Source of the DNA: Diospyros lotus
Lineage: Eukaryota; Streptophyta; Magnoliopsida; Ericales; Ebenaceae
Assembly (NCBI RefSeq): GCF_014633365.1
Contig: NC_068339.1
Span: 11,369,925 to 11,433,924, forward strand
Length of the DNA stretch: 64,000 nt
Direction: 5' to 3'
How positions within the stretch are numbered: the first letter of the stretch is position 1; the number at the start of each line of letters is the position of its first letter. Position numbers and translations under genes: made by a program. Positions 1-12,436 of the stretch are shown here, piece by piece. The notes under the pieces were generated by a model. That model saw nothing but the letters and a program-made list of their open reading frames with translations. It was not told where the DNA came from and ran no database searches.

Positions 1-415
1 ACAATGATATTTGCCATTATTAGAATTGATCTTTATTTATTTCCTTCTCTGTAATATATTGTCAATCAATAGCAGATTTGTAGGAACTAACAGCTAAAAG
101 AGGCAGTATTCGTACATATGCATGAGATGTCAACACTTGGCCAAAACTAAAAGGAGGAAGTAAAACATAAAATATGCAAGAAGATGGCTGGTTTCAGCAA
201 ATGTCACTATCAAATGGATGGTCCAACCCTTATTGAGCAGTAGAAAGCCTACAGATATAGCACAATCCTTGAAGTTGCTAAAAAGGCTTAAATTTTCATA
301 ATTTTGGAAGACCATTTCCTGATTATTCTAAAATTGATGTAGAAATGAATCCATAAACTGTTAAAATCACTTTAAATGCATAACCAAGTAAATCAGTATT
401 AGGTTACAACCAAAC

Positions 416-2151
416 CTCCAGGTTAGGCCATTGCATCATTTCTTCAGCCAGCATCCTAAGAGCGACACGATCTTTGGGGATTTTTCCTTCATTGACCTAC
501 AATAGTATAAAGGCACAGATTAGTCCAGCTTAGAAACAAACTGATGTTAACTTGCAAAAGTCATTGCTATAGTGATATAGATAATACATATCCCCATTTA
601 ACTTCACTAGTAAAATAACCATTGTCACCGTTCAGATTATCTCATGTTCAGATATGTAGGAGTCAGAAGATGGATCAGGAATTTATGAAGTAAGAATGCT
701 AATTTCAGAGAGAAAGATACTTCTTCCAAGGCAGCAACTAAGTCCTCCCTTGTTGGAGCATCAGAATCATCAATGCCAAGAAGCCTCCTGCGCTCCACTT
801 CTCTTGGGTCCTCAATCAATACAGTTAACTTGACCTACAAATTATCCAACAACAACGTATCAAGCCCTATCCCTCTAGTTTAGGTCGGTTACATGAATTC
901 TAGCTCGCCAATCATTTTTATCTATGGTCATATAACTTGACCTACAAATTATAATAACTGCTAAACTACAATGCCGGAATTGGCATATCTATTTTAAAGA
1001 ACAGTAATTTATCAAAAGAAAGCAAACAACACTTAGAAAGAGAACTTAAAATGTCATAAGGAAGCTATAAACTGGTACTATCTATTGTTTTTGGAACTCT
1101 TTAACCATAGATGGTACTATAATTTCTTAATTGGAAAGTTATGGCAGACAAGAGGTGGAGATGAATCCCAATTATTTAAATTATAAGGCATAAAATACAT
1201 CTAAAGGGTAAAAATGGACCAAATAGGAAGAAGAAAAAGGGGGTACCTCGCCAAAGAGCATGTCTCTGTTTTTCCTGAGAAGCTCCAAAACCTACAGAAA
1301 ATCCGAAGTTTAGTCTGAAACTTGTATATGCAAATATTCATGGCAAAATCAAAGAATGGAGATTTGTAGGATCGAATCGCTCACGCCATGTACAAAAGTT
1401 AAGAGAAACATAACATAGAAAATGAGTTACATGGTTCAGACACAATGCCTACAACTACGATCCCCAACATGAGGACAATTCGCTCAATTAATAACTTTGT
1501 GCGGAGAAATTAAAAAATCCTCCCATATAGCTTTCACATGGACAAAACTAAAAATCATACTTATCACAACTTTAAATAATTGGTCTTACGAATTGGGAAC
1601 TCTGTTTATTTGTTTGTCGAGCACACACTAAATCCACAACTATAATAATTTATCTCGCATATTATTATTAGTGTGGTCATTCTACAACTAAACTAGGAAT
1701 GCTTAATTATAAACCACAACTTTAATGAGAATGCTTCTATCCCGTATTTGCAATAAGATCAAATTTTATATAAAACACTTCATCTCAATCAAATGTGAAT
1801 TTAAATAGTTATCCAACACAAATTCTCAAACCATTTTTGTTGGGCACTAACTCTTTTGACTTGGGAAACGTATTCCAGGTCGTCCGGAGTTGGGTCCTCA
1901 TCGTAATCGTCATTCTCATCGTCACCGTCGTCGGCGTTCTTCTCAGCCAAACCCAGCTGGGTCTCTTCCTTGCCTACGAAAACCATTCCTACGGAGCTCA
2001 TTTTCCTCGTCCCCCTCCTCGCGGAGCTCACCTTCTGGAAGCAGCAATGGCGGCGCAGCAGAGGAACAGAGAAGCAAGTAGGCGACTGTAAACGCACGCC
2101 GCCGCAGGAGGCTGAAAGGGGCGAAGCCGGTTGAAACAGTTGCAGGGCCAT
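416..2151 (-). CDS. Y3IP1: YCF3-interacting protein 1-like (photosystem I assembly), 3' end off the window
   Basis: Four exons on the minus strand join in phase 0: 2151-1852, 1291-1247, 834-721 and 496-416, each bounded by GT..AG. The ATG at 2151 is the first real ATG in the frame (the codon at 2163 is TTG). The product starts MALQLFQPAS with a Ser/Arg-rich transit-peptide-like stretch and an acidic Asp/Glu run (DDGDDENDDYDED). Then comes the conserved core: YVSQVKR, VLELLRKNRDMLFGE, VKLTVLIEDPREVERRRLLG, and VNEGKIPKDRVALRML ending WPNLE. This pattern matches plant Y3IP1/CEST, a thylakoid-associated protein that works with Ycf3 in photosystem I assembly. About 180 residues are visible. From family knowledge the remaining C-terminal part should include a membrane segment, and it must lie beyond position 1; I see no convincing further exon between 1 and 415. 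Family assignment is from remembered sequence, not a search. Confidence 0.85.
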
Positions 2152-3952
2152 CGCCGGGGTCAACCTTATCTTATCGCGCTCGGATGTATATATCCGAGTA
2201 AATTATCGGCAATTCAATTCGCAATTCCGATAGAGATTTTGCAATTTCCAAATTCCAGCAGGGAAGTCCTGAAGATGGGTGCCTTGCAGTGGGGAAATGG
2301 ACTTCGGGTCTGAGAAGACGGCTTCGGCCACTGATACTCCACTATTTTGTGGCTACAGAAAATCATTTTAAAAGATAAAAAATAATCAAATAAAAATTAA
2401 TAACGTTGAAGCCATTATTTTCTCTTTGTTTATGAAAAATAAGTGACCCGATGGTCAAATACTTTACAATGTGACTCCATCACAATTAAATGTGATCAGA
2501 AAATAATTTCTTTCTTCTTTGTCTTGAGAATTTATTTAAAATATTTATACAAATTAATTACTTAAAAGTGTTCTAACTATATACTTGAGCAATTTTATTT
2601 TTTAAGTTATAATAATTGTACTTGGGCCGCCTGAAACGAGTTGGCCCAAGTAAGCCCAAATGACTTTCCATGATTGGGGTTGAACATTTTCTGCAGGCCT
2701 TAATCAACCTTCGGCCCATGGGGAAATAAAGCGCACGCACGACGACGCATTGGGCCCTGTTGCATGTATGTATAGAAATAGTTGCCGGGTGCAGAAATAT
2801 TTGGAGCCTGCAATACAATGGAACTGGCAATCATAGCATATATATATATATATCTAGCAAAAATACTAATAATAATGACAATAATTACAGGGAAGGGTGG
2901 GTGAATATTAATATATTCATAGTGGTGGTTTTTAGTTGGAGTTAATTTAGTTTTTGTTTTCTAGAAAAAAAATTAATTAATGGAGAATTTTTATATATCA
3001 ATATATGATTGCTCGTAGCCAGCCTCATATTCTATTCTTGATTAGAGTGGTTTTCTTTAGATTTTAATTGATTACTTAATTTACTAATTTGTTATTTGAG
3101 ACTTTTTGAGGTTGTAAAAAGCAAGTAATTACTAATCAATCTTTTTTATTTAAAATCATATATAATATATAATTTTTAGGAGACATTACAAATCATCACA
3201 CACTTAAAAGTTAATTTCTTATCAAATTTACGTACGTTTACTAAAGTACGTGTGTTAGTTTCTTAATTACTGAACTTTTTTTATATTTCCTATTTTTGAT
3301 AAATTTGTCCTTGCTTCAATATTATTTTGGTTAAGTTTTTGCCATTTCATTTATTTTGATTAATTGATCATCGATCTGTTCGATTTGATTTATTAATATT
3401 TATAAATTTGGTTAACCAATTGCTCAATAATGGACCAATTAATTATAAACCTCAAAAATTTAATTTCATGCTCTTATTTTGTATCTCTCATCACAATTAT
3501 ATTTGTTCATACGTACGTACCAAATAATTAATTTTCTCGATCGCACGAGCATCTATAAATTAATATAATATTTTATAGCACCAAACCATTTTATTCGATC
3601 GGACAAACATGGGAAGGAATATGTGACGGTAAGCATGTCACTTAGAATCATCAACTTGGTGTTGAAGTTGATGAGGAGAAATGGAAAAGGAACAATATTA
3701 TATTCCCAGGTGATGCTATATATGTACTAGCTGTGTCCTTCACGAACCTTTAATAAAATTCTATTTCTCTGATCATGGCTTCGACAACTCCCCACGCTCC
3801 TTTGCTTTACTCTTCCGGGAGATATATAGCAGATGTGCATATATATATAGTACCAAATTAAAGATGCAAGGCGGAGAAGACTTCCCAGCCACCCATTGTG
3901 GTGGCTGGCTCAGATGGCAGAGATCCACCCATCCATTCATTTACATACATTT

Positions 3953-3985
<33 letters not shown>

Positions 3986-4639
3986 GAGAGCATGCATGCA
4001 TGCATGGTGACCGCAGAGCCACAAAGAATCTGTTGGGGGGTTCAGTTGGCCTGGCTCTGGCTTCCTCTCCATCCGGACGAATTGGGTACTCTTTTTCTTT
4101 TTTTTAACCTGCTGTGTTATGTGGGTGTCAGTAATATCTCATGTCTTTTACATTTAGAAGTGTTAATTAAAAAAATTTAGTTTGTAAGACTATATATATA
4201 TATAATTCAAGATTTGATGTATGTAATGATTATTGGGTGCTAACAATTTCTCTTTCTAAAATTTTTTGTGCGTTGACAGCAACCTAATTTAGTATCAAAA
4301 TACAATTTTCCTAACCCTTAATTATCACTAATTTAGTAGTTCTTTTAAATTGAAATTGGTTCTAGTGTTACAAGTTCTCAATTTAATATACTAGTTGAAG
4401 ATAATTTATGAGTTTAGATAACCAGTGACATAGCTATTATATATATATATATATAAGGTTCTTTTTATTAAAATATGAATATGAGATATATATATATATA
4501 CAGTTATAAAAGCAAGACTGATCTTTAATTTTTATTCATCGGGGTTTGCTTCTACATTAATTGATCTTATATATATATATATATATAGTCATTAAGTATA
4601 ATTAGGTGAATTACAAAAAAAAATAAAAATTAGTACATG
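2152..4639. other. Intergenic: upstream flank of the Y3IP1-like gene
   Basis: No gene was found. The part nearest the Y3IP1-like start is GC-rich, fitting a promoter/5' leader, and the rest is AT-rich with (AT)n tracts. A (GACA)n microsatellite lies at 3955-3986, followed by CATGCATGCATG. Short open frames here (for example 3896-4180) are built of simple repeats and look spurious. Confidence 0.6.
3955..3986. repeat. (GACA)n microsatellite
   Basis: Eight consecutive GACA/ACAG units, followed by a short GA run and alternating CATG units. Confidence 0.95.
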
Positions 4640-5815
4640 CTCACTTTATTGTTTTTAAGTCATTTTTCGTTTTCAATTTTTTAAAATAGTAAAAACATGT
4701 TATTGTTGTTGTTTTCAAAAACACATTTTTAAAAATAAAGAAAAATTTTATAAAAGAAACCCAAAACGCCAAAAAATTATTTTGACTATTTTCAACCAAA
4801 ATAAGTACAAAATCTAAAAATACAAAAAATACCATTTTGACCGATTGAGCATCTCAATCTTACATAGCAGCAACCTTTCGTCTTTTTCCTCTTTCTCTTT
4901 TATCTTCCTTCTCTCCTCTCTCTTCTCTTCTATTCCTTCTCAAAGCTTGGCCGTCAACTGCGCCCGCCACCGCCCATCACTATTGTGAGTTGCCATCTAC
5001 CTCCTCCTATCGTTCGACCACCCACACCTTCCATCGTTGATGCCGTTCACTCCCCCTGCATGCATTGCGACCAACAACCTTTTATAAATCACTGATTTTA
5101 TATTTGGTTAGATGTTTAAATTTAAATTTATGGAGATTTGGCTGTCAGATCTTGTTAGTTTTTAGATATGTTGGTCGATGCGGGTAAAGATGTCAGTTTG
5201 CCTCTAATCATTGGAAACCATTGCCCATGGTGGCCAATGGCGACTGCTAGTGCGTTTATGTGAATACGTTGGGTTTGGTCGAAAATTTAAGTTTAGATCG
5301 ATAGATATTTGACCATTGGATGTTGCTGATTTTTTGGTATGTTGGTCAATGGGGATGAGTGTGTCAGGTGGTTGTTTCTGATTGTCGGAAACCACATGCG
5401 ACGGTGGTTGATAACAATTGACAATGTGTTTTTCAATTTTGGCCAAAAATTAAAAATTAGATTTATGAAAATTCAGCCGTTAAATCTGTCTCAATTTTAT
5501 ATATGTTAACACCATTGGCTTGACGTCTCTAATGATAGGCTCTGATTGTAAGAATTTTCGATCGACGATGGTTGTCGACAACTGCTGGTGGCGATGATTA
5601 TGGCTGGTTTAAACTATTCATTAAATAAAATATCATAATATATATATTTTTGAAAAATTCTAAAATAAACATTTTTTTTTATTTTACGAAATAGTTTTTC
5701 AAAAAGATAAAAAAAATGTATTTTTAAAAATATCAAAACATACACTTAAAATATAAAATTAAAAATAAATTTAAAACTCAAAATTAAACACCATCTTAAA
5801 TTTTTGACCCTTATT
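4640..5815. mobile_element. Probable degenerate DNA transposon (Mutator-like or Pack-MULE-like remnant)
   Basis: Two AT-rich arms flank a more GC-rich core. The left arm (about 4640-4770) carries TTTTCAAAAACACATTTTT. The right arm, read on the opposite strand (about 5815-5640), carries the similar TTTTTAAAAATACATTTTTT, so the arms look like diverged long terminal inverted repeats. The core (5110-5610) holds about three imperfect copies of a unit containing GATATGTTGGTCGATG or GTATGTTGGTCAATG followed by ATTGGAAACCA or GTCGGAAACCA. No transposase can be read. The class is a guess from architecture; boundaries and any target duplication were not resolved. Confidence 0.35.
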
Positions 5816-6961
5816 ACAGTCATCTTTTAATTTGTGTAGTTCACTTATATTGAACTTTTAAATTCATAATAATCATAAAACACTGTTAAAAGCTTTTATT
5901 ATTAAAGCATGATTTAGCAGATGGGCTGTACAAAAAGCGACGCGCGTGGACTACAACGTGGCTCATTTTAATTGTCACTTTATTTTCGTAACATAGCTTT
6001 AATTATAACAAAGTTATCAGTTAATAAGGATATATATAATAACAATTTATAATTAAAACAAAGTTAGAATTGGTAAATTGTGAAGAGGGTGGAGAGAGAA
6101 TGGGAATGGCAGCTAGCGTTGGTGGTGATCGATTGGAGTGGAAACTGGAAAGCTTGGGTGGGTGGCCTGGGGGTGCATGTGTCTTTGTGGTGGAGATGGG
6201 ATACAACCACAAGTGGCTTTCCTGTACGTGCGATCTTTGCCACTCGAACAAGACAGCAAAATAATTAAAGGATGGAAGAAAGAAAGATGAAGAATTTTAC
6301 GTGATATATATTCCAGAATTAATAATGTGCTCATATATATATATGTATATTGCTATAAAATTATAAAGAGGGTTCGATGGGAAAGACGACTTTTGATCTA
6401 TGTATGAATTTGCACACTGTCTAATGTAAGAATAAATCATTCTCCATCGCAAATTTAGCAGGATTCCAATTATTATTCAACACGAGGTGTACGAGCATAT
6501 GGCCATATCAGGCCGTCATGATATTCATACCTGAAAATTACTCTGATTTGATCTGTATAGCTTTATTATCTCACTATTTAGAGAAATTTTTTAAGATTTT
6601 AATTAAAAAGGAAATGAAAACATAAAGATTTAACATATATAATTCGATGTTTAGTCCATGATATATTCCCAAAAAAGTTTTATATATATATATATATAAA
6701 ATCTACTAATCACCAAATTAAGTTACTGTATCCGATTGCATCCTTTTCAAATAAAGCAACTACTTATTATAAAGAGTGAGTGTAACCCCATTAATACTTC
6801 ATATATACTAATTACTAATTAAAAAGTCTACTTTTAGTATTCCTGCATAAAATGTGCTTGGGGGATATTATTATATTTTATGAGAAATTAAACACCATGC
6901 ACCGGGGATGCAAATGATATGAGTAGTTCTATTCTCACTTTGAGATATGTATGTGTGTGTG

Positions 6962-6995
<34 letters not shown>

Positions 6996-9900
6996 CTTTC
7001 CCCCTTAATCATGGCGATGGAGAGAGAGAAAAAAAATCAAAATCTCTCCTTCAAATAGAAACTATGGAGAGTGGCCGTCGCTTTGGACAGTGGGAAGTGG
7101 CTCTATAGTATAACCTGTCCGTGGTACCATCATCACTCTCCAGTCATATGAAGCCTAATTGTATGCACAGTTCATCCATATCCCCTAGCATCTTTAATTA
7201 ATCTTTTCCAAAATCATCACTTCACTTTCTTCTTTAATTAATTAAAAGCCCACCAATCCATCATCTTCAGCAAATTGGTGGCTGCCTGGCTCCAAAGCTT
7301 GCTTAAATATTAATTATCAGAGTGGTCGACAAATTTGATGAGTTCCTTTCGTTTTCATCAATCCTGGCTTTCTAGCCCATTTTGTCTTTTGTTTGATTGT
7401 GAAGACAAGACAAGCTTGGTGAGTTAACCCTTAATCATCATTGGCCTTAGGGCAACTTTTTGATTTCTTATCATTGAAAGAAAAGCGACGATACAGCGAT
7501 GGGCCACCATGTCTGCTCTCTTTCATTCGATCGCCATGCAAAGCTTGGATTAAAGAAATAATAAGACGACAAAGCAAACCCAGCAGCAGCATGCAGGATA
7601 TTATCTTTGCCTTGCAGCTAGCCAGTACTGAGATGTAGCTATATTGCTTATAATTAGCTAGGGGTTCGTAGAACAGCCCAAGAGCCACTGAATATGCTTT
7701 GCACGATGTATATATTTGTTAATTCTCTTGTAATTAATATATAGAAACTGCCGCTAATTAAGAAGGTTCTGTATGTGGAGTCACATGTGGTAGGATCTGA
7801 AGGATGATCACAGATCGCCTGTGAGAATGGTACCCATCTACTAGTTCGATTTGATGCTCACAGATGACTTGTGAAAATGGTTCTGACCAATCGGATTCGA
7901 TGATTATGAACCAGAGAAAACTTTTACATTAATTAATTGAAATAAATATTAATCTTTATTGTTACAACAAACAAACACAAGACTCAGATTCCAATTAGGA
8001 AATTATATTTTTGATTGTCGTATTAACTTATTTATAGAGAAACTTATTCCAGTAATATAAATCTATGCAATATATAAAAGTAAATCTATAATATGACTAA
8101 AAGTTAAATTCAAAATATACAGTATAGAGATATACTCAAATTTGATCTGATTTTAATTAGTCTTTATAGGTTGCAACCAAAAGATTATCATTTCTCAAAA
8201 GACACCAAGATCTCCATATCAATCTCCTGATGAATTCATTTGCTCGAAACATTGTTAATAGTTTGGGTGTTTTATCTTGAATGGAGTTTTTTTTCTCGTG
8301 ATAAACACTTTATTAAGATCATTAATTCTTAAAAATATTATACAACCGTGATCTGCCTTTGAACTTGTGATTTAAAAGCATGGACTTAAATACAAAAAGT
8401 ATCCATTTTTACATTGATGGAACAATTGTGTTTAAATACAAATATTTACCCTATTCACATCTGAAACCCTTTATGCTTCTCATAGTACTCTTTAGCCATG
8501 ACACACCTTTGAGCACCATGGAAAGATGATAACAGAGCTGTGTTGGCGTTGGATAGGATTAAATGTAGCTAAAGAGAAAATCCCACCATCTCTCTCTCCG
8601 CCTCCTTTTCTTGCTTGCTTTAGTACTAATTATTTTGCTTTGTTCTCTCTCTCTCTCTCTCTGTTTACATTCTCGGGCTTTCTCCTTTGGCCCACCACTC
8701 GCACTAGAAAGGGCTCTAAAAGCCATGAGCAAACAAAAGTCGCCCCCCTCCCAAAAAGGCTTAGATTTCACTTGGGAAAAAGCATTAAACACACAAAGCA
8801 ATCTCCACTCCCACATCCATATCAAAGCCTCAGCTCAATCATCATTTCTTCGGCCTATGGAAGTCAAATAGAAAAGGGCTATGGAAGAGATAAAACCCCT
8901 ATAAAACAAAGCTAATCCCAGATGAGATGACATTCTTTCAGATTTTATTTTTTTTTATATCACAAACTCGTAGACATAGTACAGAATAATAGATATGACA
9001 ATGATATCTTTATAATTATGAAACCGTTTAATGAATTCCATTATCTTTATGTATAGGATACGTCCAGTTGAGTTGACGTGCAATTTTTATATATTGCTTC
9101 GTATATAAAAAAATAAAAATAAAAGAAAGAAGCTTAAAATGTGTAAGAATTTTTGGCAATCTCTCTAGCTCTCTTTTTCTAAAGGAAAGGAAATATGATC
9201 TTTTTATGGTGGGAAGAAGGATTTGAGAAGGGCCATATTAGCAAAGTGATTTATTTGTTTTACTTAATTAGATGTCTTTGTGATAACACCTTAATTTGTG
9301 CATTTCTTCTTTGCACTATTGGTGAATAATTTGCCTGCTATATGCATACAAAGTCATCATCCATATTAGTCTCTAAGTTATTATCGATCCTGATTATGGT
9401 AATTGACTTTGGCCTTTTTCATATTTAATGTGAAAGTGACATTGGGAAGTATTTTAAGATATATATGGGAAGGTGAAATTACTTCTCAAAGAGAGAAAAA
9501 AAAATAAGTTGATAATTTAGAAGAGAAAATTGGTTGCAACTTTTGTTTGGCCATGTTGTGGATTGATAAAAATGCTTCTCTAGAGGAGAATCAAGAAAAT
9601 AAGACATAAGATTATTTATAAATTTAATTGAGATTACTTGAGCAAAAGAATTTTTAATGAATTTTGTAGCAATATCTTAATTTTTTTAGCAAAAGAAAAA
9701 ACTTAGCAAACAAGTAGTTGTATCAATATCATAAAAGGACTAAAAGTCTAAAACTGATGAAAAAGAAGATTTGAGAGGAAAATTAATTATCAATTTGAAC
9801 AATGATATATAGAAGGTACTCTCGGTACATATAGTTTGCCAAAATTCTCTTCATAATTTCATGTTTAGATTACACTTTTATAATCCTAACATTATCTCAG

Positions 9901-11084
9901 TTGAAGATTGTGCAGCAAAAATTTGGGGGGGCGGGGGGGGGGGGGGGGGGGGGATGTAACAAAAATTAGTAGCAAATTGTAAGCTAAAAACCAAATTATA
10001 AGACATAGCAAAAAAAAATTAAAAGATATTTCTATTCTATATATCAAGAATACATGTAATTAAGGAGTTTTCTTTTCTGTTTTTTTTCTTTTGCTAGCAA
10101 TGTAAGGAGTTTTGTTAAAAATATAGAATTATTTTGAAGCAATTATATCTATACAAGTTTTAGGGGCACATAAAATATAATTGTCTCTAAAGTTTGTTTT
10201 TTGTTATGGTGATGCAAATATATATATATATATATATATGGAGCAATTAAAGTGTTTCATTAGCGTTACAAACGCTATTTTAAATTTTGGAGTCAAAGTG
10301 GACTCAAGATAACGTGTTCACTACTGAACTAATTGAAAAAATTGTACTTTCAATATATATATAAATTTGAACAAAACAAAACGATCATTTGCAGCATTTG
10401 GAATTTCAACTTTCTCCGAAGGCATGTATACAATTTGGAGAACTGCAGCCAGCGGCCAGTGACCATTGAAGTCAAGGTTTAGTCAAGCCTATATATTAAT
10501 TTCATCTGCAGGAAGCCACCCTCTTACGTCATCATGAAGAACTTAATTAACCGGAACGAGTACTGTTGTGTGTATACTTAATCAGCTTAATTAGCAAAGT
10601 AATTGCAATTGCTCTGGACATTAATTAATTGTATGGGAGAAGTGTGATGACGGAATGCACATCGATGATCTGAAATTCAGCCTTCAATGGATTCCGTGGA
10701 TGTCATCAACCGCGCCTTGCATGTAATAAGAGAGTATATCAGCGACCAGAACAAATAAATGTTCGATCGTTCGTGCCTAATTACTTTGCCCACATGCCCC
10801 GTTCATCGATCATTACACTATAATCAGCTTGCTAGCTAGAGAAGATATGCACCCAAACCAAATTTACAGACATTTCTTAATTGTCCCAGTGCCGTTTAAT
10901 TTGCTTCACTTCATTACTCTGAGAGAGAGAAAGAGAGAGAGAGAGAGACAGAGACAGAGAGAGAGAGAGAGTTGCAGAACTAGCTATATATCTAGCTACA
11001 TAATTAATATGATCTATATATAGTCTTGAGGCGGTAGTCAAATCGAGGATGATGATCATCTCCATTATCGTTGAATCCCAAGGA
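5816..11084. other. Intergenic: no gene recognised
   Basis: AT-rich DNA with microsatellites: a GTGTGT run then (AT)n near 6951-6995, a CT run near 8645, (AT)n near 10215-10240, a GA run at 10921-10971 and a G tract at 9925-9953. A short near-duplicate occurs around 7803-7880, where CACAGATCGCCTGTGAGAATGGT is echoed as CACAGATGACTTGTGAAAATGGT (each shown only as a motif). Open frames at 6070-6264, 7441-7638 and 8526-8915 lack recognisable domains and overlap frames on the other strand; I do not call them genes. Confidence 0.55.
9925..9953. repeat. Poly-G tract
   Basis: Seven G, one C, then about 21 G. Either a genuine homopolymer able to form G-quadruplexes or a base-calling artefact. Confidence 0.9.
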
Positions 11085-12335
11085 TCAGACCCCGCTGGCT
11101 GTAAGATTCTGAGTCATGTCCATGGATTGATGATCCTGATCATGAACATGGCCGCCACCATTGGATTTGACTTTGCTCTCGGCCTGCTCTTTCTCTTTCT
11201 TCATCTTCGCATACATACCATAAACATACGAACAAAATCCCCACCCACAAAGCAACGTCGACACCACCTTCAAGCCGCCAAACTCGTCGCCGAACACCAA
11301 GACGCCGGCGATAACATTCATTCCCATCAGCGCCGTCATGCAGATCCCGCTGGTCACCGACGTCGTCAGAAACACCATCCCCGCCGTGCCTAGGAAGCAC
11401 AGCTGCCACGTCACCAAATTCCCCGCCACCGTCCACCAGTACGCCCCCGGACCCAAATCAAACCGTATCCGGCTCTCCCTCCTTATTTCCATGAACCCGC
11501 CGTCCGCCGCCATCCCCGCTGCGGCCAGCCCCGTCGCCGCCACCTCCATCACAAGCTGCATTTCCACCACCATGGCGTAGCAGTACACCTTCTTGTAGAT
11601 CATCTCCATCACCGGCAAATACAGCGCGAACATCAACCCCGCTCCGACTGTCGAGAAGAACCCGATGAAGTACTTTGCCTTGCTTAACCCGGCCGGTCGG
11701 TCGTGGTTCGAGCCCAGGGCTAACAAAACCGAGCCAAGCGTCAGAAGAATTACGCAATTCAGGTTCTGAAATGTCACTTTCGTCTTCACGATGATCACGG
11801 AGAGAATCAGATTGAAAGCCAACTGGGAAGATAGTAAAAGAGAAGAGGTCGAAACAGGCAAATACGAAGTTCCCCAAGAGAATAGAAGGTTGTTAATGCC
11901 CAGCAAGAAGCCTATGGTGATTGAGAAAATCAGGAGGTGAGAATTGAAGCCGGCAAAAGGGCGACGCTGAGTGCACTTGAATAGATAGAAAGGAAGATAA
12001 ACGACCGGAATAAGGAGAGGAAAACCGGCGGACTGGACAAAGGTGCAGAGCCATCGGCTGGAACCCTTGTGATTGAAGTAGAACTTGGAAAGCAAACTGG
12101 CGGAAACCGAACCCACAAAGAGGAACAAGTAATTGACCGCGAGAAGAATCACGTAGCCCTTGCCGGAGGCCTTACGCTGCAGCTGTGCTTCGGCTCCTTG
12201 ATCTCCAGTGACGTTGATCAGGACCATGTTGACGAATGATCTGTCGGGATATTCCCCTTGTCTTGCCGGGAGGGGGGTTCGAGGGGGGAGATTTTGCGCC
12301 GGCGGCGAGGCTTGGGCTTGGGCTGAAGCCTCCAT
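11085..12335 (-). CDS. Purine permease (PUP family) transporter
   Basis: A single uninterrupted frame of 416 codons. PUP proteins are plasma-membrane proton-coupled carriers of adenine, cytokinins and related bases, in the drug/metabolite transporter superfamily, usually with ten membrane helices in about 350-400 residues. After a Pro/Ala-rich cytosolic N-terminus, helices run from YVILLAVNYLFLFVGSV (about residue 60) to VVSTLLCGWGFCSYVYGMYA (about 370). The segments SSRWLCTFVQSAGFPLLIP, SYLPVSTSSLLLSSQLAFN and GLMFALYLPVMEMIYKKV are typical PUP signatures. The C-terminal tail is hydrophilic (KMKKEKEQ, GGGHVHDQDH). The start is the first ATG of the frame. A possible TATA box lies at 12429-12436 on the same strand. 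Intron-free structure and full length suggest a functional gene. The substrate and the exact PUP subgroup cannot be read from the sequence; long antisense frames here are shadows. Confidence 0.92.
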   Translation of the reverse strand: MEASAQAQASPPAQNLPPRTPLPARQGEYPDRSFVNMVLINVTGDQGAEAQLQRKASGKGYVILLAVNYLFLFVGSVSASLLSKFYFNHKGSSRWLCTFVQSAGFPLLIPVVYLPFYLFKCTQRRPFAGFNSHLLIFSITIGFLLGINNLLFSWGTSYLPVSTSSLLLSSQLAFNLILSVIIVKTKVTFQNLNCVILLTLGSVLLALGSNHDRPAGLSKAKYFIGFFSTVGAGLMFALYLPVMEMIYKKVYCYAMVVEMQLVMEVAATGLAAAGMAADGGFMEIRRESRIRFDLGPGAYWWTVAGNLVTWQLCFLGTAGMVFLTTSVTSGICMTALMGMNVIAGVLVFGDEFGGLKVVSTLLCGWGFCSYVYGMYAKMKKEKEQAESKVKSNGGGHVHDQDHQSMDMTQNLTASGV

Positions 12336-12428
12336 GATGGAGACGAATCTCTTGGTTGAGATGGGAGATCAGATTGAGGGAATGCGATTTGGCTTGGATT
12401 TTGGGGCTTCGATGTCTCCTTCCTGCTC

Positions 12429-12436
12429 TTTAAATA
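12429..12436 (-). promoter_or_regulatory. Candidate TATA box of the purine permease
   Basis: TATTTAAA on the minus strand, about 95 bases upstream of the ATG at 12335. Position and motif fit a plant TATA box; no other support. Confidence 0.4.

Noticed and set aside
1..415. Possible last exon of the Y3IP1-like gene
   Set aside because: The only long frame (130-315, minus) is hydrophobic without the expected continuation, so the last exon is taken to be outside the window.
6021..6334. Overlapping short frames on both strands
   Set aside because: All frames are open by chance in a GC-richer patch; none resembles a known protein.
7270..7300. TGCCTGGCTCC, the start of miR160
   Set aside because: The match stops after 11 bases and no complementary arm was found nearby.
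8526..8915. 129-codon plus-strand frame in a slightly GC-richer stretch
   Set aside because: Serine/leucine runs come from a CT microsatellite, a similar-length frame exists on the other strand, and no domain or splice context is visible. It could be part of a non-coding transcript.
11140..11877. Long frames overlapping the purine permease in other frames
   Set aside because: Shadows of a GC-rich coding exon; only the 416-codon frame has transporter features.
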